From contig DIYZ01000244.1 in NCBI GenBank assembly GCA_002427845.1, forward strand, positions 1 to 40,318: 40,318 nucleotides of DNA, in the 5' to 3' direction. Of this stretch, positions 1 through 9,700 are shown one piece after another. The stretch is from Chloracidobacterium sp. UBA6041 (GTDB lineage: Bacteria; Acidobacteriota; Blastocatellia; Pyrinomonadales; Pyrinomonadaceae). Positions within the stretch are counted from its first letter, which is position 1. Each line of letters starts with the position of its first letter. The notes beneath the pieces were generated by a model. That model searched no databases. It was not told the DNA's origin and was given only the letters and a program-made list of their open reading frames with translations. The translations under genes were made by a program, and so were the position numbers.

Positions 1-810
1 ACTGTCGAAGACGACAAAGGCAATCGCCGTATTCAACCCGATGAAGTAGTGCTGGGGTTTGAGAGCGCCCAGCTACAACCGCCCGATAGCAATCCTTCAC
101 CGGGCTCGCCTTCGGACATCGTCAACCAGCGGAATGGCGAACCGAGTCAAAACCTATCTACATCCGATATCAAAGACATGTGCGAGAAACTCGCCAGGGA
201 AGTTTCGCGAAAAGAGGGTTACATCTTTGACCGGGAGTTGCTGCATCAGGTCGAAGCGCGTACCAGAGAATACGCGGTCCCGGGGTTCCATAACCGAGCG
301 CGTCCGTTTCGGGATGTGATTAATGATTCATTTATTAATGAGATGGGACTTGATCCTCCGCTCGGTTTCCTCGTTGCAATGAGCCGCAGCAATTTCAATC
401 TGTCACCAGGGCGTTCTGAGACCGGTGTTCAAGGAGAAGGACTGTGGCGATTCCCATTGCCGCTGGCACAAAGTACGGGCCACATCGGACGGTGCAAAAC
501 CCCAAGGCTTGCCGATCAGGATCAGAAGTGCGCCGCGATGGTGGCTGCCGCCTATATGAAATCCCTGGTGGTTGATCTCTTTTCGGGGGATGCTGTATTG
601 GCAGTGGCCTGTTTTGGCATGACCCCGAACGAGGCAGGCCAATGGCGGGATCAACTGCCTCCTGATCGCCGCGATCTTTGGAAAGTGATAAACTTGCCTG
701 AGCAACGTGAGAAACTCATCCGCTTCTTCGCCGCGGGCATTGTAGGCGAGAACCCACAGCAATTTGGCCTGACGAGCGATAGTCCGCTCTCGACCCTGTA
801 CGTGAAGTAG
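1..810 (+). CDS. FHA/transglycosylase-like T6SS accessory protein, 3' part (partial, degenerate SLT domain)
   Basis: The reading frame is open from the first base, so the gene starts before the window; 269 residues are visible. A GTG at 49 could start translation, but I think it is internal. The C-terminal part matches the next gene's lytic-transglycosylase-like region: REGY..F near its beginning, an AYMKSL helix, and the shared ending FFAAGIVGENPQQFG. The residues aligned with the catalytic glutamate stretch read AMSRSNF instead of AMIEAEY, so the glutamate is lost. The GAKGMFQ motif is replaced by GEGLWRF. It is probably an inactive paralogue. By analogy with its two downstream neighbours, the missing part should hold an FHA domain and one membrane helix. 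The stop lies 3 bases before the next start, so the two are likely co-translated. The paralogy is visible in the sequence; the T6SS role is inferred from position. Confidence 0.7.
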   Translation, partial: TVEDDKGNRRIQPDEVVLGFESAQLQPPDSNPSPGSPSDIVNQRNGEPSQNLSTSDIKDMCEKLAREVSRKEGYIFDRELLHQVEARTREYAVPGFHNRARPFRDVINDSFINEMGLDPPLGFLVAMSRSNFNLSPGRSETGVQGEGLWRFPLPLAQSTGHIGRCKTPRLADQDQKCAAMVAAAYMKSLVVDLFSGDAVLAVACFGMTPNEAGQWRDQLPPDRRDLWKVINLPEQREKLIRFFAAGIVGENPQQFGLTSDSPLSTLYVK

Positions 811-813
811 TCT

Positions 814-2259
814 ATGGAAGTTATTCTCAGAATACATTCCGTTGATGGCAACAGGGAGGTTCCATTCACCACAAATCGGTTGACCCTTGGTCGGACCGAC
901 ATGGCTGATGTGGTTTTTAATGACAGCGGCCTCTCGCGTGTGCACGCAAGTCTTAATCGCGACGGCGACAAGATCTGGGTGATGGATGAAGGCTCTACCA
1001 ACGGTACTTTTGTGAATGGACAGCCGGTGCCGTATACCGGGTCAGTACTTAACGACGGCGACGAAATCGATCTCGGTCAAACGTCTGTGGTCATCGCTTT
1101 CGCGCAACCTGCTCGCGCTGTCGTGACACCCACTGGAACGCCATATGAAGAAGCGCCCAATACGGCGGGTTTGCCGGCGCCGGTGATTGCCGCAGCCGCA
1201 GGCATTGTGATCATCTTGTTTGCCGCAATTGTGATTGGGCTTGCAACGAGAGGTAACAGCGATAGCGGTCAGATAACGGTAAAGAAGTACAGCGGTACTT
1301 CTCCTAACGCCGATCTGGATTTGCCGACTGCGACAACGGAACCAACTTCTCCGGGGTCAACTCCGACGGATCCAGTGAAGGCGGCATCGCCAGTGGCTAC
1401 TGATTCTTCAAACATCGGCCCCACCACAGCGACCAGGAAGTATTTGGCGATGACGCCACAGGAGCAAAATGATTTTATCGCCAAAGAAGCCCAGCATGTA
1501 GCGCGAATGATCGGCAACCGTGAAGGCTTTGCTTTCACACCGGCGGTTGTCGGTCAGATCAAAATCTGGGTCAATGCATACGCACGTCGCTTGAATAGTC
1601 CGAGATTGGGTAGCGGGTGTCATTTCCCGAGAGATGACCTAACCTCGCTGCTGGAACGCGCTCGCGTGTATGCGCCAATGGTAGTCAAATCGTTCAATGA
1701 GAAAGGACTGTCGCCACAGGTCGGCCTTTACCTGGCGATGATCGAAGCGGAGTATTGCGCATGTCTTTCCAGCGGCACGGGCGCGAAGGGCATGTTTCAA
1801 TTCGTCGGCACGACGGCACGAAGATATGGCGTACCCTATGTGACGGCCAATAGCCGAGACCCCGCGTCTGACGATCGTTGTAAGGTGGAGATCATGGCTC
1901 CAATAGCGGCGCAATACATGAAAGACTTAATTGCCAGATTTGGTACTGGTCAATTGAGCGTGCCGTTGGCGATTGCCAGCTACAATGAAGGCGAGGGTGG
2001 CTTGAGTACGAACCTGACGCGGGCTCTGAACGCTACACGGACCTCCGACAATCCGGAGCGAAGTTTCTGGCAGATGGTGGAGAACGCAGAAAAGATGAGC
2101 GATCAGTTTCAGCGAGAGGCCATCAAGTACGTGCCGCATTTCTTCGGCGCCGCAATCGTTGGGGAAAATCCGCGCATCTTTGGCGTAGACATGGAGCCGC
2201 TCTCTAGTTACACGCAACCACAGAGCAATCTCGCCGCCCAGCAAAAGACTCTGGAATAA
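814..2259 (+). CDS. FHA domain - membrane helix - lytic transglycosylase-like protein
   Basis: 481 residues. The FHA domain lies at about 24-72 (LGRTDMADVVF, GLSRVHA, STNGTFVNG), and such domains bind phosphothreonine peptides. A hydrophobic helix at about 122-145 follows, then a Pro/Thr/Ser-rich linker to about 205. The soluble-lytic-transglycosylase-like domain runs from about 295 to 460. It has a candidate catalytic Glu311 in MIEAEY, GAKGMFQF at 323-330 and the family motif ASYNEGEG at 388-395. Topology would put FHA in the cytoplasm and the hydrolase in the periplasm, suggesting a phospho-regulated enzyme that opens peptidoglycan for the T6SS trans-envelope complex. It sits between two paralogues lacking these catalytic residues, so it is the likely active member. 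FHA proteins near tssK are known in other T6SS loci (TagH/Fha1), but this architecture is not the classical one. Domain calls are firm; the role is inferred. Confidence 0.85.
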   Translation: MEVILRIHSVDGNREVPFTTNRLTLGRTDMADVVFNDSGLSRVHASLNRDGDKIWVMDEGSTNGTFVNGQPVPYTGSVLNDGDEIDLGQTSVVIAFAQPARAVVTPTGTPYEEAPNTAGLPAPVIAAAAGIVIILFAAIVIGLATRGNSDSGQITVKKYSGTSPNADLDLPTATTEPTSPGSTPTDPVKAASPVATDSSNIGPTTATRKYLAMTPQEQNDFIAKEAQHVARMIGNREGFAFTPAVVGQIKIWVNAYARRLNSPRLGSGCHFPRDDLTSLLERARVYAPMVVKSFNEKGLSPQVGLYLAMIEAEYCACLSSGTGAKGMFQFVGTTARRYGVPYVTANSRDPASDDRCKVEIMAPIAAQYMKDLIARFGTGQLSVPLAIASYNEGEGGLSTNLTRALNATRTSDNPERSFWQMVENAEKMSDQFQREAIKYVPHFFGAAIVGENPRIFGVDMEPLSSYTQPQSNLAAQQKTLE

Positions 2260-2277
2260 ACAGCGGCTTAATGAATC

Positions 2278-3561
2278 ATGCCATCTCGCCTAACGCTCAC
2301 GCTGCCGCCTGGCTTCGGAAGTAGCGAAGTTGAAGTCGATTCGAAACGCTTCTCGATCGGACGCACTCCGGAAAATGATCTGGTTATAGACGATACGACT
2401 CTTTCGCGGCGTCACGTGCTGATCGAAAACTTCGACGGCGTCTTCAATCTTTCGGATTGTGGCTCGGCAAACGGCACGTTGATTAACGGAAGACCGGTGA
2501 CGGGGCCGGCCGAACTGTGCGATTGGGATGTGCTCACGTTCGGTGGAGTCAGTGACATCGTGGTGCGAATTCACGGGGAAACCCAACCCACTCAGGTCGC
2601 AGTTGAAAGGCCCGCGCTCATTGCGCCTTCCGTGAATAATCCCGCCGTCGTTTCTTCCCGGAATGTCGCTCACCGTCCAGGAACTGCGGCAGCCTCGAAT
2701 CAATTTTCGTTTAGTGGGCCAGTGATTGCAGCGGCTGCGGCAGTCGTGATCCTGTTGCTTGCCGGTTTGGTCCTGTTGGCTAACAAGGGCTCCTCTTCGA
2801 ATCGCAATTCAAAGCTGATCTTGAATAGGCAGCAGCCGGTTAACGAGAATGACAACGACAATAATAATCGTGCCAGCCTTCCCACCCCGTCCGAAGGTCC
2901 ACCGGAATCCAATTCGAACGCCAGCGCTGATCGTAGGAGCAGTCCGGACTCGGCTGAGTTTTCGACCATCGAAGGATATGCCTCAAGAGTCCTGAGCGGC
3001 ATTAGTGCCAGGGAACCGCATCCCGTGCTCACGGAAAGTCCGCTCCGCGAAATCAATGCCCAGGTTCAGCGATACCACGGGTCGTCAACACTGCGAGAAG
3101 AGTTACAAGCAATGAAGCGGGCCCTCCCCCAGGTATCCGCAATCGCAAAAAGTAACGGCGTGAGGACGCCCCTGGCGGTCTATGCAACGCTGGCGCGAAT
3201 AGAAAAAGACGGCGACCGCGGCGACCCGGTGCTAGTGGCTGGGCAAATCACTGCGGCCTTGTCGAGGACGCGGGCAATGTTCGGCGATGAACTGGCAAAC
3301 GATAGCCTCTTGTGGGTTGCCTCGTTGGAAGAAGGTCCAGGATTGCAACAGAAGATCCACAATCTTTCGGGTCACGTGACCGACAGCGTCACTGCCATCC
3401 GCTCGATCTGGTACTTGCGCGATCATCAGGTCATCAGCAGTGATACTTATGATTTCGTGCTCCGCTTCATCGCCATTGGAGTCATCGCGCAGGATCCGCA
3501 AAAGTTTGGCATCGCCGCCGAGCCGCTGACTTCTGACTCATTGTCGCCGCCGAATCGCTAG
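2278..3561 (+). CDS. FHA domain - membrane helix protein with degenerate transglycosylase-like C-terminus
   Basis: 427 residues, third member of the tandem family. A clear FHA domain occupies about 26-73 (IGRTPENDLVI, LSRRHVLIE, SANGTLING). A single membrane helix is at about 147-168, followed by an Asn/Ser-rich linker with acidic residues to about 225. The C-terminal domain keeps the family tail (FIAIGVIAQDPQKFG) and a TLARIEKDG stretch resembling the glutamate region. It lacks the GxxGxxQ motif and the YNxGxG motif, so catalytic activity is doubtful. The ATG at 2278 is 18 bases after the previous stop, consistent with one operon. It may be a structural or regulatory partner of the active paralogue. 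FHA and helix are seen directly; loss of enzyme activity is inferred from missing motifs. Confidence 0.82.
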   Translation: MPSRLTLTLPPGFGSSEVEVDSKRFSIGRTPENDLVIDDTTLSRRHVLIENFDGVFNLSDCGSANGTLINGRPVTGPAELCDWDVLTFGGVSDIVVRIHGETQPTQVAVERPALIAPSVNNPAVVSSRNVAHRPGTAAASNQFSFSGPVIAAAAAVVILLLAGLVLLANKGSSSNRNSKLILNRQQPVNENDNDNNNRASLPTPSEGPPESNSNASADRRSSPDSAEFSTIEGYASRVLSGISAREPHPVLTESPLREINAQVQRYHGSSTLREELQAMKRALPQVSAIAKSNGVRTPLAVYATLARIEKDGDRGDPVLVAGQITAALSRTRAMFGDELANDSLLWVASLEEGPGLQQKIHNLSGHVTDSVTAIRSIWYLRDHQVISSDTYDFVLRFIAIGVIAQDPQKFGIAAEPLTSDSLSPPNR

Positions 3562-3694
3562 TCTTTCTGTGGTTCGTTTCTTGGTGTTAGCTTGCCACAT
3601 GAGGAGTCCGATTTAAGGATGAGCAAGATTTGAACTGAAAGAGCAATCTCACCAAGGCTCTTATTTCAAGATCGTTCGATTCGAGAGAGTCAAC

Positions 3695-3881
3695 GGGTTT
3701 CACCCCGGTTAGGGGTGGCATGTTTATAGATTGCGAAGTAAAAACCCCTCCGGCTCCGTTCGGAGGAGCGGAAGTCAATTAGAGTTTCACCACTCCAGAA
3801 CCATTCCGCTCCTCCGAACGGAGTTGGTATTGGTGTTTTGCGCTCACCTATAGACATGTCACTCCTACCGGAGTGAAAACT
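3695..3881. repeat. Long imperfect palindromic (REP/MITE-like) element
   Basis: The inner arms at 3754-3772 and 3805-3823 are perfect 19-base inverted copies (CTCCGTTCGGAGGAGCGGA and its complement) around a 32-base loop. The outer arms are also related: TTTCACCCCGG..GGCATGTTTATAG at about 3698-3729 is complemented by CTATAGACATG..CCGGAGTGAAAA at about 3848-3880 with a few mismatches. The whole would fold into one long hairpin with an internal bulge. It has no open frame that looks like a transposase. It resembles short palindromic elements dispersed by trans-acting transposases; whether other copies exist in the genome cannot be told from this window. Confidence 0.75.
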
Positions 3882-4155
3882 GGCGTCAAACTCTGAATTC
3901 TTGGCTCCTGAAGTTTTTATCAAAGCTGACCACATCTACGTCTTTGTGCTTTTGAACAAGCCTGGTGAAGCGGTGCGATACTTTATCGTACCCGGCTCGG
4001 TGCTAAAGAACGAGGTGGAACGATTCGGTAAAGATTTTCCGCACCCAACAATGCCAGGTATTCATCACTCACTTTTGAAACAATCCGTTGACAAATCTCA
4101 CGCCAGAGAACAAAATCTTGTTCGACCCAAGTTCGGAACTATAAGCAACCGATAG
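3877..4155 (+). pseudogene. Probable 3' remnant of a broken gene
   Basis: The frame opens right after a stop inside the palindrome's outer arm and gives about 92 residues. It contains a protein-like stretch with YVFVLLNKPGEAVRYFIVPG and ERFGKDF, followed by MPGIHHSLLK. A TTG at 3901 is the only candidate start, and it has no convincing ribosome binding site. The composition looks like a real folded segment, but I cannot name the family. The abrupt start at the palindrome suggests the upstream part was lost or displaced when the repeat arrived. Alternatively, it could be a small intact gene. Confidence 0.4.
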
Positions 4156-4370
4156 ATTTATTAGATGTATCCTCTGAGGCGGTTTCTCTGGATTCATACT
4201 TCGGAAATCACGGTCGGTGCACAGTATCCGGAGAAAATCATCGACCAACTGCGGCTGCGGGCAAAAGGCTCGCGCTTCCGTGAAAGCCTTTCCGACACCC
4301 CCGACAAAATGATCTCGCCGCGGCGAAGGTGGCCAGTCGGACGACAGACCCAGGAGAAGACGACTAGGTT

Positions 4371-5723
4371 ATGAGCCGATATCGCAAAATTGTGTGGAAC
4401 GAGGGCATGCTCCTCACGCCCCATCACTTTCAACAGTGGGACAACTACTACGAGGAACTCCTAAGTTCCCGCTTTGCTTCACTGGCGCCTTTTGAGTGGG
4501 GCATTCTCGATATCCAACTTAACGGTGAAGCGATTGGGAACGGAAATATCGAACTCCTTCGCTGTCGCGCCGTGATGCCCGACGGACTCTTGATAAATAT
4601 TCCTGACACGGATCCTGCGCCACCTCCGCGCCCGGTTGGCGAGCATTTTGATCCGGATGCCGACCGGCTGGATGTTCATCTGGCAATTCCTGCCAAACGC
4701 GCCGGAGCGGCAAACTTTCAGCGCAGCGGCAGCGACCCGGATCAAAACGTCCGCTACTTGCAAACAGCCAGGTCAACGCCAGATGAGACGACGGGTGAGA
4801 ACGATCAGGAACTCGCCTTCGCGCAAGGGAATCTGCGTCTTCTATTTGGGGAGGAAGTTACCGACGGCTATAGCTCGATTAAAATAGCGGAGCTTGGCCG
4901 TACAGCCACGGGCCAACTGAAACTGGCCGAGAATTATATTCCGCCGGTGCTTAACATCCGCGCTTCGCCCTGGATGGAAAATATGCTCCGCCAGCTTGTC
5001 GAGATCTTGATAACGAAGAGTAGTTCCCTGGGAGAGCAGCGTCGCCAGCGAACCACCTCACTTGCGGATTTCACCGGTTCCGAAGTAGCTGTCTTCTGGC
5101 TGTTACACACAATCAACTCAACGATTCCAAATCTGGCGCATCTGTTTCGTACACCGGTGTTACATCCCGAACGGCTTTACTTTGAGATGGCTGAGCTGGC
5201 CGGCAAGCTGATGACATTTACGCCGGATCGCCATCCCAAAGACATCGTGAGGTATGAACACAAGGATCTGTATTTCACTTTCAGCCAGTTGGCCCAGGAC
5301 ACTCGGGACATGCTCGAGACAGTAATCCCAACGCGGTGTGTGCCAATACCACTCGAAAAAGTGCGCGAGTCACTCTACGCCGGTCGCGTGTTAGACGATC
5401 AGTTGCTGAAAGAAGCCGGCTTTTATCTTGGCGTGCGGGCGAACATTCCCGAAGGACAGTTGATTGAACGCGTGCCGCGAGTGATAAAAGTCTCGTCCCG
5501 AGACACTATTGACGTGGTAATCGGTTCGGCGCTGCCAGGTGTTACGCTCACGCATGCTTCGCCTCCGCCCGCGCCCATCCCTACGCGGCCGAAGTTTCAT
5601 TATTTTCATTTGGACTCCAGCGGTATGTTTTGGGAGCGAATTGCCGGCTCGAAAGCGCTGGCGGTTTATGTCCCCGAAGAATTTAAGGACGAAACGGTTG
5701 AGATGTATGCGGTGAAGCCCTGA
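4371..5723 (+). CDS. tssK: T6SS baseplate protein TssK
   Basis: 450 residues, the usual TssK (ImpJ/VasE) length. The family signature is at the N-terminus: KIVWNEGMLLTPHHFQQWD at about 6-24. In the known T6SS, TssK trimers link the TssF/TssG/TssE baseplate wedge to the TssL/TssM membrane complex in the cytoplasm. The central ELAGKLMTF..RHP and the FSQLAQDTRDMLE stretch near residue 310 also fit the family. The gene opens the core run that continues with tssL and tssM, as in many T6SS clusters. Confidence 0.95.
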   Translation: MSRYRKIVWNEGMLLTPHHFQQWDNYYEELLSSRFASLAPFEWGILDIQLNGEAIGNGNIELLRCRAVMPDGLLINIPDTDPAPPPRPVGEHFDPDADRLDVHLAIPAKRAGAANFQRSGSDPDQNVRYLQTARSTPDETTGENDQELAFAQGNLRLLFGEEVTDGYSSIKIAELGRTATGQLKLAENYIPPVLNIRASPWMENMLRQLVEILITKSSSLGEQRRQRTTSLADFTGSEVAVFWLLHTINSTIPNLAHLFRTPVLHPERLYFEMAELAGKLMTFTPDRHPKDIVRYEHKDLYFTFSQLAQDTRDMLETVIPTRCVPIPLEKVRESLYAGRVLDDQLLKEAGFYLGVRANIPEGQLIERVPRVIKVSSRDTIDVVIGSALPGVTLTHASPPPAPIPTRPKFHYFHLDSSGMFWERIAGSKALAVYVPEEFKDETVEMYAVKP

Positions 5724-5843
5724 AAAAGGTTCGGCTTCGAACTTCTACGTGCAAAACGCGAGTTTGCTGCGCCGGACAATCGTTATCATTACTTCGCTTA
5801 AGTCGTGGTTCGAAACTAAATTCGAAATCCGAATTCCCAAGCT

Positions 5844-6554
5844 ATGAGTGCAGTTGCTGAATACCCACAAGGCGTTAGCCGGCGCCGCTCACGATCAGGC
5901 GGTGACCTCGTCAGTCTTGCGGGGCAGGTATTGGAGCTAGTCTTGAAGCTTCGTGCCGGAACGGCCGCTCCTATTAATCCAAGGCCCGTCGTGCAGCAGT
6001 TGTTAAAGGAGATGGAGCAGCGTGGCGCAACGCTACGTTATGGCGAACCTCAAATCAAAGAGGTCAAGTTTGCGTTAGCGGCCTTTGTCGACGAAACAAT
6101 AATGAGCACAAATCTCCCGCTGCGCGACGAGTGGGAGAAGTTTCCGCTGCAACTCGAATATTTCGGAGAGCAGCTTGCCGGCATTAAATTCTTTGAACAC
6201 CTCGATGATCTGCTCAAACATATCGAAACGGAAGCTGATGTTGTTGAGGTTTATTACGTAAGTCTGCTGCTGGGCTTCAAAGGTAAGTACAAGGTGTATA
6301 TGGAAGACCAGCTTCAAGGGGTGATTGAGAATACTGCCGCGCAGCTCAAGCGGGTTGGGCGATTGCAAGAAGCCGAGTTGTCGCCACATTGGAAGGTCAG
6401 AGACCAACCAGCGCCGCGAAGCGATCCGGGTTTACCGCTGTGGGCAAAAATCGGAGCGGGCGCAGGACTCTTGATTGTTCTCTTGATTTATTTAGTTCTG
6501 GTCGTCCTGCTCAAGTTTGACGTAAGAACCGCCACGGAGCAGTTATTGCGCTAA
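5844..6554 (+). CDS. tssL: T6SS inner-membrane protein TssL (DotU family)
   Basis: 236 residues. The cytoplasmic DotU domain spans about 20-190, with FALAAFVDETIM, a hallmark of the family, and LEYFGEQLAGIKFFEHLDDLL. One C-terminal membrane helix lies at about 201-222 (GAGLLIVLLIYLVLVVLL), then a short tail. There is no OmpA-like peptidoglycan-binding extension, so cell-wall anchoring must come from another protein. TssL binds TssM and TssK. It lies 120 bases after tssK and 215 bases before tssM, wider gaps than usual. Confidence 0.95.
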   Translation: MSAVAEYPQGVSRRRSRSGGDLVSLAGQVLELVLKLRAGTAAPINPRPVVQQLLKEMEQRGATLRYGEPQIKEVKFALAAFVDETIMSTNLPLRDEWEKFPLQLEYFGEQLAGIKFFEHLDDLLKHIETEADVVEVYYVSLLLGFKGKYKVYMEDQLQGVIENTAAQLKRVGRLQEAELSPHWKVRDQPAPRSDPGLPLWAKIGAGAGLLIVLLIYLVLVVLLKFDVRTATEQLLR

Positions 6555-6769
6555 TAGCGACGAAGAAACTCCGCGAGCGGCAACGACTCTCTTGACACGC
6601 ACCTTGGTTGAGCGGTAAATGAAGGTAAACAAAATCCCCGACACGCCGACCAACGTTCAATTACCGCCGTAGAAAACCATGGCGCGCCGAGTGGCAAAAC
6701 AGAAATGCCAGAACGTCCTAAATGAATTAGTCCGGAATCAAGCTAGAGACCATCGCTAAGGGTTTCTCA

Positions 6770-9700
6770 ATGTCTGATCAGGGATCCCAACTGAAATCAA
6801 TCCTCGGTATCTCGGCACTCGTGTCGTTTTATGGGATTGCCAGCATCGCCATCGTGTTTCTTGGGCCTTCAATTGGTCTTAGCTTCGCCTGGGAAATCAT
6901 TATTATTGCCTTGCTCTTGTTGACCTGGCCTTTTGCGATTTTGATTAATTACATGCGTAAGCGGAGTGCCCGGAAGCGCGAAGCCGCCCAGGCTGTAGCA
7001 CCGGAAGGTGGCACTCCGCAAACGCCCGTTAAGGGTGGTGGCGCGCCGAAGCGTGTCTATGAAGAATTGACTCGTGGGGCCGAGGAAGCCGTTCAGTGGT
7101 TGCGCAGCACTCGCCTTGGTGGCGCCAAATCGAGCGAGGCGCTTTACGCATTGCCCTGGTACGTAGTAGCTGGTCCATCAGCGAGTGGAAAGACTTCGCT
7201 GGTCCTGTCTTCAGGTCTGGACTTCCACGCGTTGCCAAGCCAACGCCGCTCCGAGATGAAGATCGTGCGGCCAACGCAGCACTGTGAGTGGCGCGTTACC
7301 GACTCCGCTGTGTTACTCGATACTTCGGGTCGCTATCAAGGGGATGGTCCATCGCGCGACGAGTGGATCGCACTCACTGAAACCATTAAGAAGCACCGCA
7401 ACAACCGTGCGCTTGACGGGTTTGTAGTAGCGGTCAACGCGGCGCGCCTTCTGCAGTCAGGCGAAACGGAAATCGAACAGCAAGCCAAGACCCTGCGCGC
7501 CCGCCTTGACGAGATGATTCAATTGGTGCGGGCTCGTTTTCCCGTCTACCTTGTCTTCACGCATATCGATGCGCTGGCGGGCTTTGGGGAGTTCTTTAAG
7601 GGCGGGAAGAGCGCGGGTGAAGTTTGGGGTGCGACGATTCCCCTGGAGAAGTCAGCAAACGCTCACGCGCTGTTTGATCTTGAATTTGATCAGCTCTACG
7701 AGTCACTACTGCGGCAGCGGTTGCTGCGTCTGCGCGTGCCGGTAGCGCCGGCAACCCAGTTGCGGATCTTTGATTTTCCACTGCGATTCGCCGAGAAGCG
7801 CGAGAAACTAGGCTTGTTTGCCTCCGCGCTCTTCAGGCCTAACCCGTTTAGCGAGAGTCCGCTACTGCGAGGCTTTTACTTTACGGCAAACGTCACAACC
7901 GGTGGCTCGCCTCCGGCTAGCGCGGTTCCTGAGGAAGGCGACGAAAGAGCTGCCCAGGCGCTTGGCATGGGCTTCTTTACAGATCGGTTCTTCAAAGAAG
8001 TTGTCTTGAGTGACAAAGACCTCGCGGCGTCGTTTCAAGCCAGCCAGAAGAAACCGCCGCGTACGGGTGCCATCCTCCTGATCCTTAGCGCTTTGCTGCT
8101 CTTTGTCCTGCTTTTTGGCGCCGTCGTTTCTTTCTTCACAAACAAAAAACTTCTTGCCGACGCGACTGAGCGGGGCGCGAGGGTTGACGAAATCACGCGC
8201 GCGGACTTTGGCAAGGACGTTACTAAAAAGGATGCCACGGCGGCGCGTGTTGAGGTCGAAGCTCAGGATGCTCTTCGCGAGAAGCTGGTGGAGTTGGAGG
8301 CAAGGCCGCCGATCTATATGCGTTTTGGACTCTATTCTGGCAACGACATTGCTCCTTACTTGCGCACTATTTATTTCGACGCAGTCGAAGAGCGATTCAA
8401 GAAACCCACGGTAGCAGCTCTGGAAAAGGACTTGCGCAACTTTGCGGCGGGACAGCCCTCGGCGAACGTTGCCGGCCCGACAGGCACCGGCGATGCCGCT
8501 GCAGCGAGCGCACCAGCCGCCTCCCAGGAAGATGTACTCGGTCGTCATTACGACCTGCTCAAGGCTTACTTAATGCTGGCTGATGGCGCTAGAGTGGAGC
8601 CCACTTTTCTCGCTAGCACAATCGCCGAATACTGGAAAAGAACAGCACCGCCGGACACCGAGATTTTGTCTCTTCAGGAGTTGAATTTTTACGCGCGTCA
8701 GTTGGTGAGGGATGACGCCCCTCACATAAAGGTTGACGATAGGATTGTCACAGATGCTCGCCGCAAGCTCGCCGCTTATCCACCAGTCAACCGCTTTTAC
8801 AAGCGGATCGTTACCGAGATCAACGCGAAGACGACGCCGGTGAGTATCGACTCCGTGCTCGAGGGGCGAGGCCGTGGAGCGGTAGCAGGAACGTACACGG
8901 TGCCCGGGAGTTACACGATCGATGGTTATCGCAACTACATGAAATCGACGATCGACAACGCCGGTGAGGAAATTAGTAAAGATGACTGGGTGATGGGCAC
9001 GGTAGCCGCCAGCAACAACCAGACTCAGAGCACAGATATCAGTAAGCTGCAGTCTCTGTATGTGCGCGACTATACTGATCAATGGCGAAAATTTGTCAGA
9101 GGTATCAGCGTCCGCCCATTCAAAACGAAGGATGATGCGGTCGAAGCACTCAAAGCCCTATCTGCTACCGACTCGCCAATGGAGCGAGTAATGTCGGAAG
9201 TCGCGCGCAATACTAACCTTTCCGCCAAGCCGGAAAGCCGCGGGATTTGGGGCTGGATTAAGAGCTGGTTTTCAACGTCCAATGATGATGAATTTGGTGG
9301 CAGCACGGAGGTCGAAAAGGAATTTCGGCCCTTGTTCCAGTTCGTGTCGTCCGGAGAAGCTAAAAAGAAGGACAGTTCTCCAATGTCGCAGTACCGTGCC
9401 GAGTTGCGCCGTGTGCTGGATCCGCTGGAGTTGGCGTCAGAAAATCAGCTGCAGCAAACCTCGCAAGCCCTACTCACCGGAAAAGATGAACTCGGATTGC
9501 AGAAAGCCGAGCAGACTGTGTCGGGTTTGCTCGATGGGTTCAAGACGGCGGCGGCTACCGACACGGCCAACCTGCTGAAACAGCCACTGCAGAATCTGCG
9601 CGCGCTATTGTACGGAGGCGGCTACGAACAGATTGTGAAAGGATGGAATGAGCAAATCTATCCGAAAGCACACGCTATTGAATCAGGCTATCCTTTCACT

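Larger units (their letters stand above)
3562..4370. other. Long gap between the FHA triplet and tssK
   Basis: About 800 bases with no convincing intact gene. It contains a large imperfect palindrome (about 3695-3881) and, after it, an open frame of about 90 codons that looks like the end of a broken gene. The stretch 4156-4370 has short open frames only, with no ribosome binding site or recognisable motif. The tssK promoter, if separate, would lie here, but I could not identify convincing -35/-10 boxes. Confidence 0.6.

Noticed and set aside
4165..4374. 69-codon frame just before tssK
   Set aside because: No ribosome binding site, no recognisable protein pattern, and it overlaps the tssK start; likely chance.
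5724..5760. Inverted repeat AGGTTCG..CGAACTT after tssK as a terminator
   Set aside because: Short, imperfect and without a T tract; tssL follows in the same direction and is expected to be co-expressed.
7862..8548. Long minus-strand open frame (228 codons) inside tssM
   Set aside because: Antisense shadow of tssM with Arg/Cys-rich composition and no family features; tssM itself is unmistakable.
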